A stretch of 64,000 bases of DNA, taken from contig CDRNVI010000077.1 in the NCBI GenBank assembly GCA_977017575.1, positions 1-64,000 on the forward strand. The letters are read 5' to 3'. Of this stretch, positions 9,326 through 19,696 are shown piece after piece (position 1 is the first letter of the stretch; the number at the start of each line of letters is the position of its first letter). The DNA comes from Paramoeba atlantica (taxonomy: Eukaryota; Discosea). The translations under genes were made by a program, and so were the position numbers. Under the pieces are notes generated by a model. It was not told the origin of the DNA. It saw only the letters and a program-made list of their open reading frames with translations, and searched no databases.

Positions 9326-12300
9326 TACAAAAATTAGAATATAAGTGGTATGATTTCTACGTTGTTGTTTGAAAAAGGGGGGTGTTCTGTGTTTAAACTA
9401 TTGAAGTGTTAACTATGTCAGTTATCGATCGCTATCCATCAATTTGACTAGATATTAACTTGCAGTATACTTGTATGGTTTGACTTACGAGTGGGTGTTC
9501 GCCGGCACATGGCGTGGGGAGGTGGGTGGGCGCGAACAAAATTACCCACTTACAAAAGCAAATGATAATAAAGGATTCTAAATAAAACTAGTTTGACCTA
9601 TTATTACAAGTATAAATTATTTGAAAAGTTTACAGATTTAGTGCCTCTCGGCCAATAATTAACTATACCCACTACGAGGAATTACTATCGTAGACTTTCA
9701 TAATTCCTCTCCGGGTGGGCTCTCAGCTCTCCATTGATCATACAAAAATTAGAGTATAAGTGGTATGATTTCTACGTTGTTGTTTGAAAAAGGGGGATGT
9801 TCTGTGTTTAAACTATTGAAGTGTTAACTATGTCAGTTATCGATCGCTATCCATCAATTTGACTAGATATTAACTTGCAGTATACTTGTATGGTTTGACT
9901 TACGAGTGGGTGTTCGCCGGCACCCGCCCTCTCGCAAGTATTTATCCCTCTCGCCAAGTACCAAATCGATTTCGGCTCCAGGGATCCGCAAGATTATCCT
10001 GCGTCGGTACGTAAAACGTTTCCACCTGTATTTTCAGCCGGGAGAAAAGGGGCAAAAGTTCTGATAAAATTTGTGCCAAAGCTGGGGATTCCGCCCAAGA
10101 TTTCCGCAGAGCTGCGACTACGCTGCTGTTATCGATCATTAGCTAAATTTTATCTATTCCTTCCCATTGCTTAATAAAGGCCTGAAAGGCATGATGGACG
10201 GCTATTGCTTCAGCTCTATTGATTTCAATGTGGTTCGTCCACGCGGCTCCCGTTCCAAGAACTTCACCTTTAGGAGTAAATAAAACTGCTCCCCAACCTG
10301 CTTCCGAAGCATCAGTATATAACACAGCAGTCTTAAGGACCGTGCGTGTATCGTAATTATACCAGCGATTGGCTCGTACCTCATTGACCCAGAGCTGAAG
10401 GTCATTATACACGCTTAATGGGATATGAACATTTTCCACATCTGTAATTATTCCTCTGTTCAGTTTTGACAGTTGCCTACGAACAAATTTGATCACCCAA
10501 TAGTAACGGGGCATGTTGATCTTTAAAACTCCGGATCCATAAATCAGTCGTGCACTTAATGACTCGGGTACGAGGACACTTCCGTGAGTACTCATCGAAA
10601 CGCCCACGTGTCAAAACGAAAATCATCGAAACGAAAGAAACTCATCAAAGGTGATTTTAATTACTTTTGAGGTGGTAGCTGCATTTTCGACTCGGGAGCA
10701 AACGCTGGTGCAGTCATGAAAGTTAAAGAAAACGTTGCGAAAATAAATTGTAGAAACGTGAAAGCAAAATAATGCCCGTGACTCTTCTTAGAAATACGAT
10801 TTTCCATTGATTTAAAGAGCTTGATACCATATGAAACAATGGAAGCGCGCGCGAGTTAATTAAGAAATTACCTGGACAAAGAAATCCTAGGATTCGCACG
10901 ACACTAAGAAAACCACAGAAAACTCAGATACGAGACAAAAAAATATGTACAAAAAACCGTTGCTGTGGACGGAAAAGCTCGGAAGGCGGGGGTCGCTAGG
11001 CCCCTGCATTGTATACAATGCCCCTGACCTATGGCCACTTTACAGTGGCCATGAAAAGAAGTATGTACAGAAAATAGAATTATAGATTTAGATTTATAAT
11101 AACACCTAAACCGTTGCTTCGCAGAACAATTACAAAAATTTGCGCGCTATATTTTCTCATCATAAAACAAAATTTTCACATGAGTAGTCTAATTATCAAA
11201 GTTCATCTCGACGTTTTCTGGTTCGTTCTCACTTTCACTCTCTTCATAGAAGAAAGGATCCTTTCCATAATGTTCCAGAACGCAGCTCGCTCTGGATCAT
11301 TGTGTACGCTCCCGAATTCAACGCATTGGAGAGCAATATTGCGCTTGAGGTCTTGAGCTGATGCACCGAAATTATAGTGCTGGCGCTTAGGTCTCGCGCT
11401 ACTAGGTCTCGCAGTATAGGAAAACAAATACACAATCCTGCGGAAGTGGCAGACATAGGTTCTCAGTGCGCGACCCGCGCGCTGGGGCGCGCGGGTCGCC
11501 AAAAAATATAATTCTGTCCCAGGGCTACGCTCACAGTTGGGCCTTGCTCGCAAACGGGGGCTTTTGCCTCCAGAAGTGGGCTTCGCTCAAAGTTGGGCCT
11601 TGCCTCCAGACACGGTAAACTAGGTGTCGTAGTATAGGAAAACAAATATACAAACCTGCGGAAGTGGCAGACACAGATTCTCAGTGTCGCCGCTTTCTTA
11701 TTTTCATGTTCTCGATTTTTTTCTTTCCAAAGTAATTAAAATCACCTTCGATGAGAAGATTGACGTTTCGATGAGTCACCCTGTGACACGTAGGCACTTC
11801 GATGAGAAATCATCGAAGTGTCTCAAAAACTCACGGAAGTGCCCGTGGAGCCAATGACTCCAATGAATGTAGTGGAAGTTCAGTTGGTAAAATATATGGC
11901 AATTTGTTTATAAGCTTTGGAGTGAGACGATATTGCGCTTTATCGTGGTCAAACTCGACTCCGACAAAGGAATATTTCGGGCCTCGTACCGACTCGGCCG
12001 GCTTGAAAGTGGCTTGAATCTGTTTCGCACGTTCCTCCAGCCACATTTCGTACTCTTTGCATGCCGTTGCTGTGCCACTAAAACGTAATCCGTCGATGTA
12101 AATATCTAAATCCCCTTGTGGCCCAAAACGAATATTGGTTGCGTCGTTACTGCAACGTCTCCATATACGCTACGTCTCCAGCTAAAACGGAGGTGATTGT
12201 TTGCTGAATTTCTGGGGCACACACGTGGCCCATTGGCATTCGATTTAGCTCATAGACCCGATCCTGGTATGCAAAACGATAATACGAACGAGCGTTTGGT

Positions 12301-12925
12301 GGGAGTTGAACCTGAAAAAAGCTGCACTTCAGATCCCTTTTTAAGGCTTGCTGGTGCCTTAGGGCATCAACATATGACACGGGTTGTGAAATTGGAACTT
12401 TGGGCGTATAATCATACTGAAGGGCTGCATTGTGGTCAGATGGCCAACAAATGAATCTCCGCCGAAAACCGTCTTCACGCTGTTCTACTGTGGTAAACGG
12501 TACTATCGATCCTCGAGTAGGGCTATCCTTCATTTTCTTCTCATCCACTTTTGATATGATACCACATTCAACAAGTTTATAAAGATCTTGGACGGACAGC
12601 GTTGTCTTCGACACGGGTTGCATTTTTGACTGATTAAAATCAATTTTTGGCCGGATTAAATGTTCCCACAAATTATCAAATCTGGTTCGTGTATCATGAT
12701 TCATCAGTTCACGGACAAGTTCTAAATTTAAAGGATCGACGGGTGAGGCATGGAGGGCGAACAAAATTACCCACTTACAAAAGCAAATGATAATAAAGGA
12801 TTCTAAATAAAACTAGTTTGACCTATTATTACAAGTATAAATTATTTGAAAAGTTTACAGATTTAGTGCCTCTCGGCCAATAATTAACTATACCCACTAC
12901 GAGGAATTACTATCGTAGACTTTCA
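9326..12925 (-). mobile_element. YR retroelement Y0 (DIRS order, split direct repeats), decayed
   Basis: On the minus strand the order is alpha1 (12925-12757, 169 bp), coding parts, beta1 (9923-9741, 183 bp), alpha2 (9700-9532), beta2 (9508-about 9326). This is the A1-ORF-B1-A2-B2 layout of PAT/Ngaro-type DIRS elements. Parts recognised are reverse transcriptase (12764-12147 and 12046-11831) and RNase H (10607-10143 and 10139-9942, with YTDASEAGWGAVL and NLADPWSR). Gag and tyrosine-recombinase parts are not seen, so it is a broken copy with several breaks and a large internal loss. A nonautonomous TIR element (10577-11841) has inserted into it. Core sites lie at 9491-9530 and 9905-9930. Confidence 0.8.
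10577..11841. mobile_element. nonautonomous TIR element H1 inserted in Y0
   Basis: Bounded by CACTTCCGTGAGT at 10577 and its complement at 11829-11841. Subterminal copies of CTCATCGAAA lie at both ends, and a longer inverted match GGTGATTTTAATTA is present on each side (about 10650 and 11750). No transposase is present. Internal sequence at 11460-11620, including ACGGGGGCTTTTGCCTCC, is shared with H2 at 17830-18010, so the two belong to related families. It separates the RT and RNase H parts of Y0 and is therefore younger than Y0. No clear target duplication was found. Confidence 0.65.
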
Positions 12926-13309
12926 AGGCAGCTTTAATTAAGGCAATAATTAATTTTTTGTCATTTTGGGGGAAAGATTGGGAAAAAATAATTTAATGAT
13001 TCCGTCTCAGACTTCTCCTTTCAATGATCGTTTTAGCTTTTCTCTCACACGTTGAACTGGTTGAAGACCGTAAAGGTAGGCGAAACAGGCGAAGCTCGTC
13101 TAGAAAAGTTCGAAAAACATGAAAAATGATCAGAATTTGAGCACTTTTAGCAGAAATGTGATATTTATGCTACAAACGACAATATTTAAATAAGAACTGT
13201 TTTGGGCTTTTTTCAGCGCCACTTTAATTAAGGCAATAATTAATTTTTAAATCCGTTCTGCCTTAATTACTTTTATCCTTAAGAACCGTTTCACCGATTT
13301 TTTTTTTAG
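12926..13309. other. AT-rich spacer with a duplicated 30-bp segment
   Basis: CTTTAATTAAGGCAATAATT occurs at about 12933 and again at about 13221, 288 bp apart in the same orientation. Nothing else is recognised. The 3' end carries a poly-T/AG (13299-13309) that precedes the ORF at 13310. Confidence 0.4.
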
Positions 13310-13540
13310 ATTTTCACCAAAGTCTTCCCAAAAATTTTAGTCAGTGGACGATCTGTTCATCAACAAAATTCGACGTATTTCTCTCCGAAAGAAAAAAAGC
13401 GACGTTACCGCGAAAAGGTGAATCGATTAAGCCGTATCAACAGAAGTTACAAGATAAATGTATTGAAAGGTTTTAGCCTGCCAAATCACGTTACTGATAT
13501 TGATTATAATCAGCGCATTCGTATAGAATTGTATTCGTGA
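13310..13540 (+). CDS. possible terminal exon or short gene fragment, 76 codons
   Basis: An open frame starts exactly after a T10-AG tract (AG at 13308-13309) and runs to TGA at 13538-13540. The product is basic, with segments FSPKEKKRRYREKVNRL and LPNHVTDIDYNQRIRIELYS, and carries no recognised domain. There is no ATG at its start, so it would be a last exon or the end of a broken gene rather than a complete SL-capped gene. The coincidence of acceptor and frame is the only support. Confidence 0.3.
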   Translation: MFTKVFPKILVSGRSVHQQNSTYFSPKEKKRRYREKVNRLSRINRSYKINVLKGFSLPNHVTDIDYNQRIRIELYS

Positions 13541-13907
13541 AGATTGAAAAACTCAAATCAAGTGTAAAATACATTAATGTAATCCTACCCTTCGTCAAAT
13601 CCATCGAATATGTTTGTACATCAATATATAAAGTATAAAGTAAAACAACATATGTCACTTAGTAGCGCTACTATAATTCATTTTCTCACAGTACTAACGA
13701 ATGGGAAACTACTTCAATAGCCTCCATTTTTAAAATTAAAAAGTTTTTAAACGTGGATATAAACATTTTCCTTGGTATATAATAAAATATTATGGTTTAC
13801 GTGCTGAAATGTTCATGTGTATTGAACTAAATTGAATACGCAGATTACTTTCACAAGTTTTCAAGGTTTTGATATCTTGAAGAACCTGTAGTATGTTTTC
13901 ATATGTA
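13541..13907. other. no gene seen
   Basis: AT-rich sequence including a TATATAAAGTATAAAG run. It could be the 3' region of the preceding exon candidate. Confidence 0.4.
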
Positions 13908-14180
13908 CCTGTACCTTGTTGTTAGTGGGAAACTATTAAGCACATTCAAAAAGCACGATGCCATTTTCAGGAGACTCAAACTCATGGGAGCAAACAATGT
14001 GTCACCCAATTGCTGGCAAAATGTGTAAACGTAAGGCGAACTTATCACATGCGTGTATACTAGGGTTGGTGTATACTAGGTTGGTGTCGTGTATAACCAA
14101 ACCGCGACTGAGGCATTAACATCCAATTTTGACAAGGCCATTGAGGAAGTTCTCACTTCGTAGTCTGGAGAGCTATCACG
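13908..14180 (+). pseudogene. SL 3' end joined to an internal family A LINE fragment
   Basis: CCTGTACCTTGTTG (13908-13921) is the last 14 bases of the spliced-leader relic except for the first C. Shortly after comes sequence encoding KHDAIFRRLKLMGANN, the post-RT region found in the family A LINEs at 24880 and 28740, followed by decayed pieces including NFDKAIEEVL. The frame is broken several times. An SL tag next to an internal LINE segment may reflect cryptic trans-splicing within LINE RNA followed by reverse transcription. A chance junction is also possible because the tag is short. Confidence 0.5.
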
Positions 14181-14284
14181 CCTGAGTTTTCGATCTTGAG
14201 CTGCTTACCTGTTTTTTAGTTGCGCTATCTACCGGAGCATTAGAGGGCTACCTTGTTGAAGTTTTACTTTTGGAGGTAGATTCT

Positions 14285-14432
14285 ATCGTTTTTGCCGCCG
14301 CGCCACCCGCCGCGCCACCCGCCGCGCCACCCGTAGCTCTCCCCACCGCATTCTCCGAGTATGGAGCTACCCGGTGTCAGCATAACAAGACGTCAAGAAA
14401 CTAGGGTAGTATCCATTATACATCCACGGTAA
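14285..14432 (+). pseudogene. LINE N-terminal fragment (family C) ending in ELPGVSITRRQETRVVSI
   Basis: Starts with three GCCGCGCCACCC units (Ala/Pro codons) and continues into a sequence that, in one frame, encodes ELPGVSITRRQETRVVSI. The same block occurs at 18735-18785 with KTRR in place of ITRR. Because it recurs next to SL relics it is probably the 5' coding part of another LINE family. It is cut off by the SL of the next unit at 14436. Confidence 0.45.
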
Positions 14433-14435
14433 GGT

Positions 14436-14474
14436 AATCTTTAACGATAAAGATACAGTTTATGTACCTTGTTG
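14436..14474 (+). other. complete 39-nt spliced-leader relic
   Basis: Two adjacent halves: AATCTTTAACGATAAAGAT, then ACAGTTTATGTACCTTGTTG (one C-to-A change from the other copies). It is followed by 27 nt and the ATG of LINE copy A1. No GT donor follows, so this is not an SL RNA gene but the retained 5' end of a trans-spliced transcript. Confidence 0.75.
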
Positions 14475-14501
14475 TTGAATATTTATTGAGATTACTTAAA
14501 C

Positions 14502-15189
14502 ATGTTCGCTCGTCAAGCGAGATTTGGAAAACACTTCACGGACGACATCGGGGCGACATCGGGAAATCTTCTGCAGGCTACCCGGAAGGATGATTGTAGC
14601 GAAGGACGCTGTAGCGCTTCTCCGAACACCAGAATCAGCGAGCCGAGCTACAATAAAAGTGAGACCGCACCGAAACCCAAGAAGACACCACGAATTGGGG
14701 CTATCAGTCAAAGCACAGGAAAAGACATTTCTCCAATTTGGGCTGACCACGAAATTCATGATCAACTGGAAGCGAAGAATTCGAATCTCATCAAGTTGAA
14801 GAGATACACGATGCGAAACAGGATTGAACGAGGAAATATCGATATAGAAACTTCGGAAAATGATGAATCGAACGCCTCAAAGTCCGAAGACGAAAAAGCG
14901 ACACAATCAGATTCTATGTTGACAGACGGTGAAGAAAACAAGAGCAACCCATGTTTCGCAAAAGCCCCTGACCAAGTCCAACAAATTATTAGAGAATGGG
15001 GAAAAGGTACGACTTGCGAGGTGAGATGGGGATCTAGCAGGAATAAAGAGATGTATCACTCCGTTGGCGAAGTCGTAAAAAGATCCTCACGGAAAGGAAT
15101 GATAAAGATTCAGATTTCTTATAAGGAGGGGAAAGGAGAGGGTCCACAAGGTATCCTACACTTACCGCCGTCAGATAGAATTCGCTTCT
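14502..15189 (+). pseudogene. family A LINE copy A1, 5' portion only
   Basis: The ORF begins at the ATG 27 nt after the SL relic and encodes the N-terminal region of a family A LINE. KPKKTPRIG, CFAKAPDQVQ and EWGKGTTCEVRWG correspond to KPKKTPRI, ALSKAPDHV and KWGKGTECVIEWG in copy A5 (23646-27185). It carries no RT or endonuclease. At about 15189 it runs directly into the 3' terminus of the oppositely oriented copy A2, so the last few codons (LEAFLL) are foreign. The frame is otherwise open for 229 codons. Confidence 0.75.
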
Positions 15190-16800
15190 TGGAGGCATTT
15201 CTCCTGTGAAATCCTATGACAGGAAGCCACGGGCGAAAAATCACCTTCCCCCCTTCTCTCGTGAGAGAAACTACCTCCAAAAATAACTAGAACAGAACTT
15301 ACAAGTAAATAAATAAATAAATAGATAAATAAATACGCTAACCTGGAAATGTCTACAAGTATTTCGTATTGGCGCTACCCCCCATTGTATGGGGGTAGTT
15401 CTAACTAAGAAATCAACGTCTTCTCTCCCCTGCATCATAATGAAAGTAAACCATGTTAAAACCAATTTTCCTAGTAATATATCGCTTCAATGAAAGTTTC
15501 AGTCCAATCATCCCGACTATTTTTAGTTTCCAATAAACTATATCTATCTGACGAATTATCAAGGTACCTGGCCATTATAATAAAAACAATCACAGAAACC
15601 CAGTCAACAACTCCTCAAACTTACGAACGGGCATCCCGTCCACCAACTCCGCGAAATGGTTGGGGGTTGGTGGGTGGGCGCAATTTGAAAAGGGTAAAAG
15701 AAGGAGTGTCGCTATACACAAAAACAATATATATGACTTCACCCCGAGTACTACTAAATTATAAATCTCATTACATCTAACAACGGGTGCCCCTTTCGGG
15801 GCCACAATCTGTAAAAACAAATCATAATATAAATATTATGTGCCCCGAAGGGCCATTATGTCAATCATCCTAAATTTCTAAACGTATACTTCTAGCTTAC
15901 GCGTCTTTGTAAGCTAAATCTTATAATTCTATATATTTACTATTTGACCTACGATAGTGCTTTGCTCATTTGAGAACACAGCAGTGCCGTTTAACTCCTG
16001 GAGGTGCATTATGAAATCTTGCACAACGATATCGCGATCACGCCCGCTAGCATCGGCCAGAGATTTCAGGAGAGCCAGGCCACTTTTGTTCATTGCTCCT
16101 CCGGCGAGTATTGATACGCATGTAAATTTTTCATGAGGTATTAGATCCGAGTTAACATACGTGTCGACTTTGCGTTTTCCGGCTTCCTGCATTAGCTGAG
16201 TGCTCCGTTTACCGAGATTCGTCTTGGATATTTCATTTATGATAGTGAGGTCATAGAATATCTCACCGGACGCCCAGTAAATTGCTAAGTCTGGCCCGCT
16301 GCGATGGAATGTTGTTGTTGTTGTTGCGATGGAATGATGCGGTTCCACACTTTTTCTGACGTTCATGTTTGCGCTGTTCATTCACCGATTCATTACATTT
16401 CAGGCATCGATAAGTAGTGAATTGTCTCGGTTCCCGCTCGCATGGGACTCCGGTCTGAAGACAGAGGTCGTAAATATGACGAACGAGAGCATGATGTCGC
16501 GTTGTCGCATTTGCGCCTGTGCATTTAACGCAACCGAGCAAGTGTGCTAGAAAGTGTTTTGATTCGAGAATCATTTTGCATCCAGGGCATATGATTTTGT
16601 CCGGTATACTTTTGTGCGCAAGACCAAGTCGTGCCATCACCATTAGAGAGAATTGAGATGATGGAATATATCTCGTTTTTCCTTGCAACCAATCGTGATT
16701 ACCCTTTTCACAGCACGCCTTTACCAAAGGTGCCAACTCCTCGTTTTTCTTTGTCAGCTCTTGATACGTCTTCTGATTGAGCATAGCCTCCGTTGCGGGG
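15190..16800 (-). pseudogene. family A LINE copy A2, 3' half with RLE domain
   Basis: The minus-strand coding part (16868-15929) contains the CCHC-like motif CPGCKMILESKHFLAHLLGC and the restriction-like endonuclease core SGPDLAIYWASGEIFYDLTI, which fits PD-X12-D. The frame shifts near 16310, where a (GTT)n run expands next to the catalytic core. The 3' UTR runs to 15190 and ends GCCTCC with no poly(A). It holds a 486-bp solo YR repeat at 15410-15895. Upstream it is interrupted at 16809 by the TIR element H2 and resumes for about 15 bp at 18198. Confidence 0.8.
15410..15895 (-). repeat. solo YR repeat (beta-core-alpha), 486 bp
   Basis: The LINE 3' UTR sequence CTAACTAAG/CTTACGCG, intact at 27490, is split here by 486 bp that begins AAATCAACG and ends ATACTTCTAG. 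The centre (15622-15690) has the GAACGGGC...GGTTGGTGGGTGGGC core seen in the YR elements. There is no ORF or target duplication. It fits a solo form left by recombination between split direct repeats, comparable to a solo LTR. Confidence 0.7.
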
Positions 16801-17395
16801 CCATCATTGGGTAGGGGGGACCTTCGATGAGTACTCATCGAAAGTCTACAACTTTCCGTGAGTCTCATCGAAAGTATACAACTTTCGATGAGTACTCATC
16901 GAAGCGTTTTTGAGCGACTCTAATAGAGATTTTGGGTTGGGCGTACGTTCGTTGAGTACTCAACGAACGGAAATTTACGGTGGAAGTCAAGGACTTTTGT
17001 GGAATACCCAAGAATTTTTTTTGATTTTCATTTTCCGTGCGTTCAGTATCCTACACTTCACTATATAACACTTCACTATAAGTTGACAACGCCTGCGTAG
17101 CGAAAACTACGAAATTCAGTGAGCTTCGCAAATTGCTTCCCACTAACGACGCACAGGGGAATCCTAGGCGGGGTACGGCTCAGGCCCGCTCACGCGGGCC
17201 CTCGCCGTTTCGCGGCCGCGCGCACCCCCGCTCACGCGGGGGCCCCCGCGCGGCCAAAATGGGTACTAAAATTTGTTATCAAGGTAGTTGGGCATCGCCA
17301 ATTGCTTCCCACGAATGGGTACTAAAATTTGTTATCAAGGTAGTTGGGCTTCGCAAATTGCTTCCCACGAATCTAGAGAGAAGCACACGTACAAT

Positions 17396-17434
17396 AATCT
17401 TTAACGATAAAGATACAGTTTCTGTACCTTGTTG
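17396..17434 (+). other. complete 39-nt spliced-leader relic
   Basis: Halves AATCTTTAACGATAAAGAT and ACAGTTTCTGTACCTTGTTG, an unaltered match to the consensus of the window copies. It is followed by 23 nt and an ATG that opens MGVFTRSKAKESG, the start of family A LINE ORFs. Confidence 0.8.
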
Positions 17435-17457
17435 ATTATTTACTTTCTTTACCTTTC

Positions 17458-17512
17458 ATGGGAGTGTTCACACGCTCCAAAGCAAAAGAATCAGGAGTAG
17501 CTCTAATAGTTT
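17458..17512 (+). pseudogene. family A LINE 5' end (MGVFTRSKAK), 55 bp
   Basis: The first 18 codons after the SL relic match the N-terminal motif M-G-(M/V)-F-T-R-(S/A)-(R/K)-A-K found at 21455, 39785 and 49037. The copy is cut at 17512 by a solo YR repeat in the reverse direction beginning CTAATAGTTTACGAG. Confidence 0.7.
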
Positions 17513-17770
17513 ACGAGATGAAATTTAGGCGAGGGCTATTTACGTTTAATAACCTGGCCCTTCGGGGCACATAAATATATGAACTTATGATATGGCCCTT
17601 CGGGGCACATATATTATAAGTTTCTTCTTTCTCATATTCTTCAGTTTATGACTTTCAAACATCAACATATTTAGTAGACTTTATTTCCTTTTTGTAGCTG
17701 TACTACGAGTTTCGAGGCCCACCCACCAACACCCAGCCTCGGCTGCGGGGTGTGGGGGTCTGAGCCCCTT
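17513..17770 (+). repeat. solo YR repeat inside H2
   Basis: Begins with CTAATAG, the complement of the CTATTAG outer end of element Y3, and carries the core GCCCACCCACCAACACCCAG near 17718. GGCCCTTCGGGGCACATA, seen in the alpha repeats of Y3 and in the solo at 15410, occurs twice here. The right limit is approximate. Confidence 0.55.
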
Positions 17771-18210
17771 CACTTCGTACTACTAGTATTTAATATTTAC
17801 GTTATAGCACGCAAGGCCTTTTTTCATTCATTTGCCTCCAGAAGTGGGCTACGCTCACAGTTGGGCCTTGCTTGCAAACGGGGGCTTTTGCCTCCAGAAG
17901 TGGGCTACGCTCACAGTTGGGCCTTGCCTCTGGACAATCCTGCGGAAGGGGTAGACACAGGTTCTCAGTGCGCGACCCGCGCGCTGGAGCGCACGGGTCG
18001 CCAAAAAATATTATTATGTCCCAGGACTACGCTCACAGTTCGCCCTTCGCAAAAATTTAGTAAAATATGAAAAAGTGAAAAAGTCAAAAACACCTTCGAT
18101 GAGTACTCATCGAAAGTCTACAACTTTCCGTGAGACTCATCGAAAGTCTACAACTTACGATGAGTACTCATCGAAGGTCCCCCCTAGCCCCATCATTTAC
18201 TGATTCGTTG

Positions 18211-18889
18211 CCTGTACCTTGTTGTACCTTGTACCTTGTTGCATACCGATAATCAAATCAATCAATTTCCCCCATGCACCCCTTCACCCCTGGGGATATT
18301 AAGCCCCCCTTCCGCCGCCCACTTCACCCCCTAGCGCCGCCCCCTTCGCCGTCCCCTCCACCCTGCTGCGTCGCCCTTCCCGCGACCTGTTTCGCCCCCC
18401 CTCTTGGGGAGGGAGCTTGAGCTACCCCATGCGCCGCCGCGCTCCCCGCATCGCTCCCACCGCGCCACCCGCCGCGCCCCCGCCGCGCCACCCGCCGCGC
18501 GCCCGCCGCGCTCCCGCCGCGCCACCCGCCGCGCCCCTGTCGCGCCCCCCGCCGCGCTCCCGCCGCGCCAACCGCCAAGCTCCCACCGCGCCACCCGCCA
18601 CGCCTCTCGCCCCGCCTCCCCTTCCGCCGCTCCCTTTGCCGCCACCATTTCCGCCCCGTTTTCGCCGCCTTCTTTCGTCCCCGCTTCGCCGGCCCTTTCT
18701 CCGTCCCCCCAGTCGCCGTTCCCCTCCCCGGCCCCTTGTGTGGAGCTACCCGGTGTCAGCAAAACAAGACGCCAAGAAACTAGGGTAGTATCCATATGCA
18801 AAAATTTAAATTGTGAAGGGCACTGGTCGAGCTCCATTGTGAGCCCCGCTGGTGAGAGAGCCTCGCAAGCTCCACACACCCTAGCGTGA
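18211..18889 (+). pseudogene. SL-tagged LINE 5' part (family C), Pro/Ala-rich
   Basis: CCTGTACCTTGTTG at 18211 is the SL 3' end with one altered base, followed by a second partial copy (CCTTGTTG, to 18241). An ATG at 18274 opens 48 Pro-rich codons (MHPFTPGDIKPPFRRPLH) to TGA. Other frames continue through a GC-rich block of GCCGCGCCACCC units (18450-18640) and end in ELPGVSKTRRQETRVVSI, then CKNLNCEGHWSSSI and a stop near 18889. The Pro/Ala block is open on both strands, so only the GVSKTRRQ part is persuasive coding. Its RT is missing. Confidence 0.45.
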
Positions 18890-19690
18890 GTCATCCCTGG
18901 TGGTGGAACAGAATATAACGACTGTTCCACTACTTCTTTGCCCCAGGATGCGAATCCATCGGGCATTGAAGTCACGGATGACAAGTCAGACCACGCAACC
19001 TGACAGGTATTGCTTGTCTATCTGCGAGTGCGGCATCCCACTGGGAAAGTCTGCGCGCGACTGACAGCGTACCACCCACGGAGTACGGTAATACCCGGTG
19101 CCTAGGGTAGGCGTCATTCACGCTTTTTTGAACGTACTTTTTTCTTTTTTTCTGCGGCTTGCAACTAGCCCATGATAACGGGGCTAGGGTAACAATTTGG
19201 AGAGATACGAGTTCGTTGAAGCTGAGGTTTGGCCTGTTGAAGCTGAGGAGCCAAGTCCGCTCGAGGGGATAACACCCTAGAAGACTTGGTCCGTTGCAGC
19301 TGAGGTGCTAAAACCGTTGAAGCTGAGAGTCGACACTCCCAAACTATGCCAGCAAGAAGGCAAGGGGTCAAGGAGCACTGCTTTTGGCAGTGCCGGGGTG
19401 TGGCGAACCCCACCCTCCTAGCTAATCCAGCTTCCCGCAGCGGACTTTCAGTCTGCGCGTTAGCTGGATCGGCTTGCATCGGCTCTGTGCTGCAATCCTT
19501 TTAGGTCTGCGCACGGGTCGTGCGGGTCGGAGCTACCTTCGGCTCTCTCCGAGGAGGCAACACCCCGTCTACGGGGTTTTTACCTGAATACAATACAATA
19601 CAATACCCGGTGCCGTTTCACACGAGCACTAAATAACTAGGGTGTACTCTGAACCCATAGCCAGTCATGGCCAAACGGGTTAAACAACAA
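18890..19690 (+). repeat. retroelement 3'-tail debris with AATAC and CAA tails
   Basis: Non-coding, GC-richer block. GTTGAAGCTGAGG or a close variant occurs four times (19212-19330). A hairpin-rich part follows, then CCTGAATACAATACAATACA at about 19580 and, after a further 60 bp, GTTAAACAACAACAACAAC at 19678. Short A-rich pentamer or CAA tails are common at non-LTR element 3' ends, so two stacked 3' ends are likely. It directly abuts LINE copy A3. Confidence 0.4.
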
Positions 19691-19696
19691 CAACAA

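Larger units (their letters stand above)
16809..18189. mobile_element. hAT-like nonautonomous element H2 with 8-bp target duplication
   Basis: 1381 bp flanked by CCATCATT at 16801-16808 and 18190-18197. The LINE copy at 19713 shows the unduplicated site. The ends are inverted: TAGGGGGGACCTTCGATGAG at the left and its complement at the right, followed by three CTCATCGAAAG-type subterminal repeats at each end. Eight-bp duplications and a TAGGG-like end fit hAT. No transposase is present. The interior is a mosaic: a 57-bp tandem repeat (17259-17370), an SL-tagged LINE 5' end (17396-17512), a solo YR repeat, and tandem GCCTCCAGAAGTGGGCT units shared with H1. Confidence 0.7.

Noticed and set aside
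9326-12925. Ordinary LTR retrotransposon
   Set aside because: The repeats are split (alpha and beta parts in A1-B1-A2-B2 order), the RNase H ends in the DIRS-type ADPxSR motif, and related copies encode a tyrosine recombinase rather than an integrase.
14436-17434. Genuine SL RNA genes
   Set aside because: Neither complete 39-mer is followed by GT or by snRNA-like sequence; both are followed by LINE leaders and an ATG.
18324-18984. Long minus-strand Gly/Ala/Arg-rich ORF
   Set aside because: It is the complement of a low-complexity GCCGCGCCACCC block; the plus strand carries the recognisable LINE motif and the minus product has no domain.
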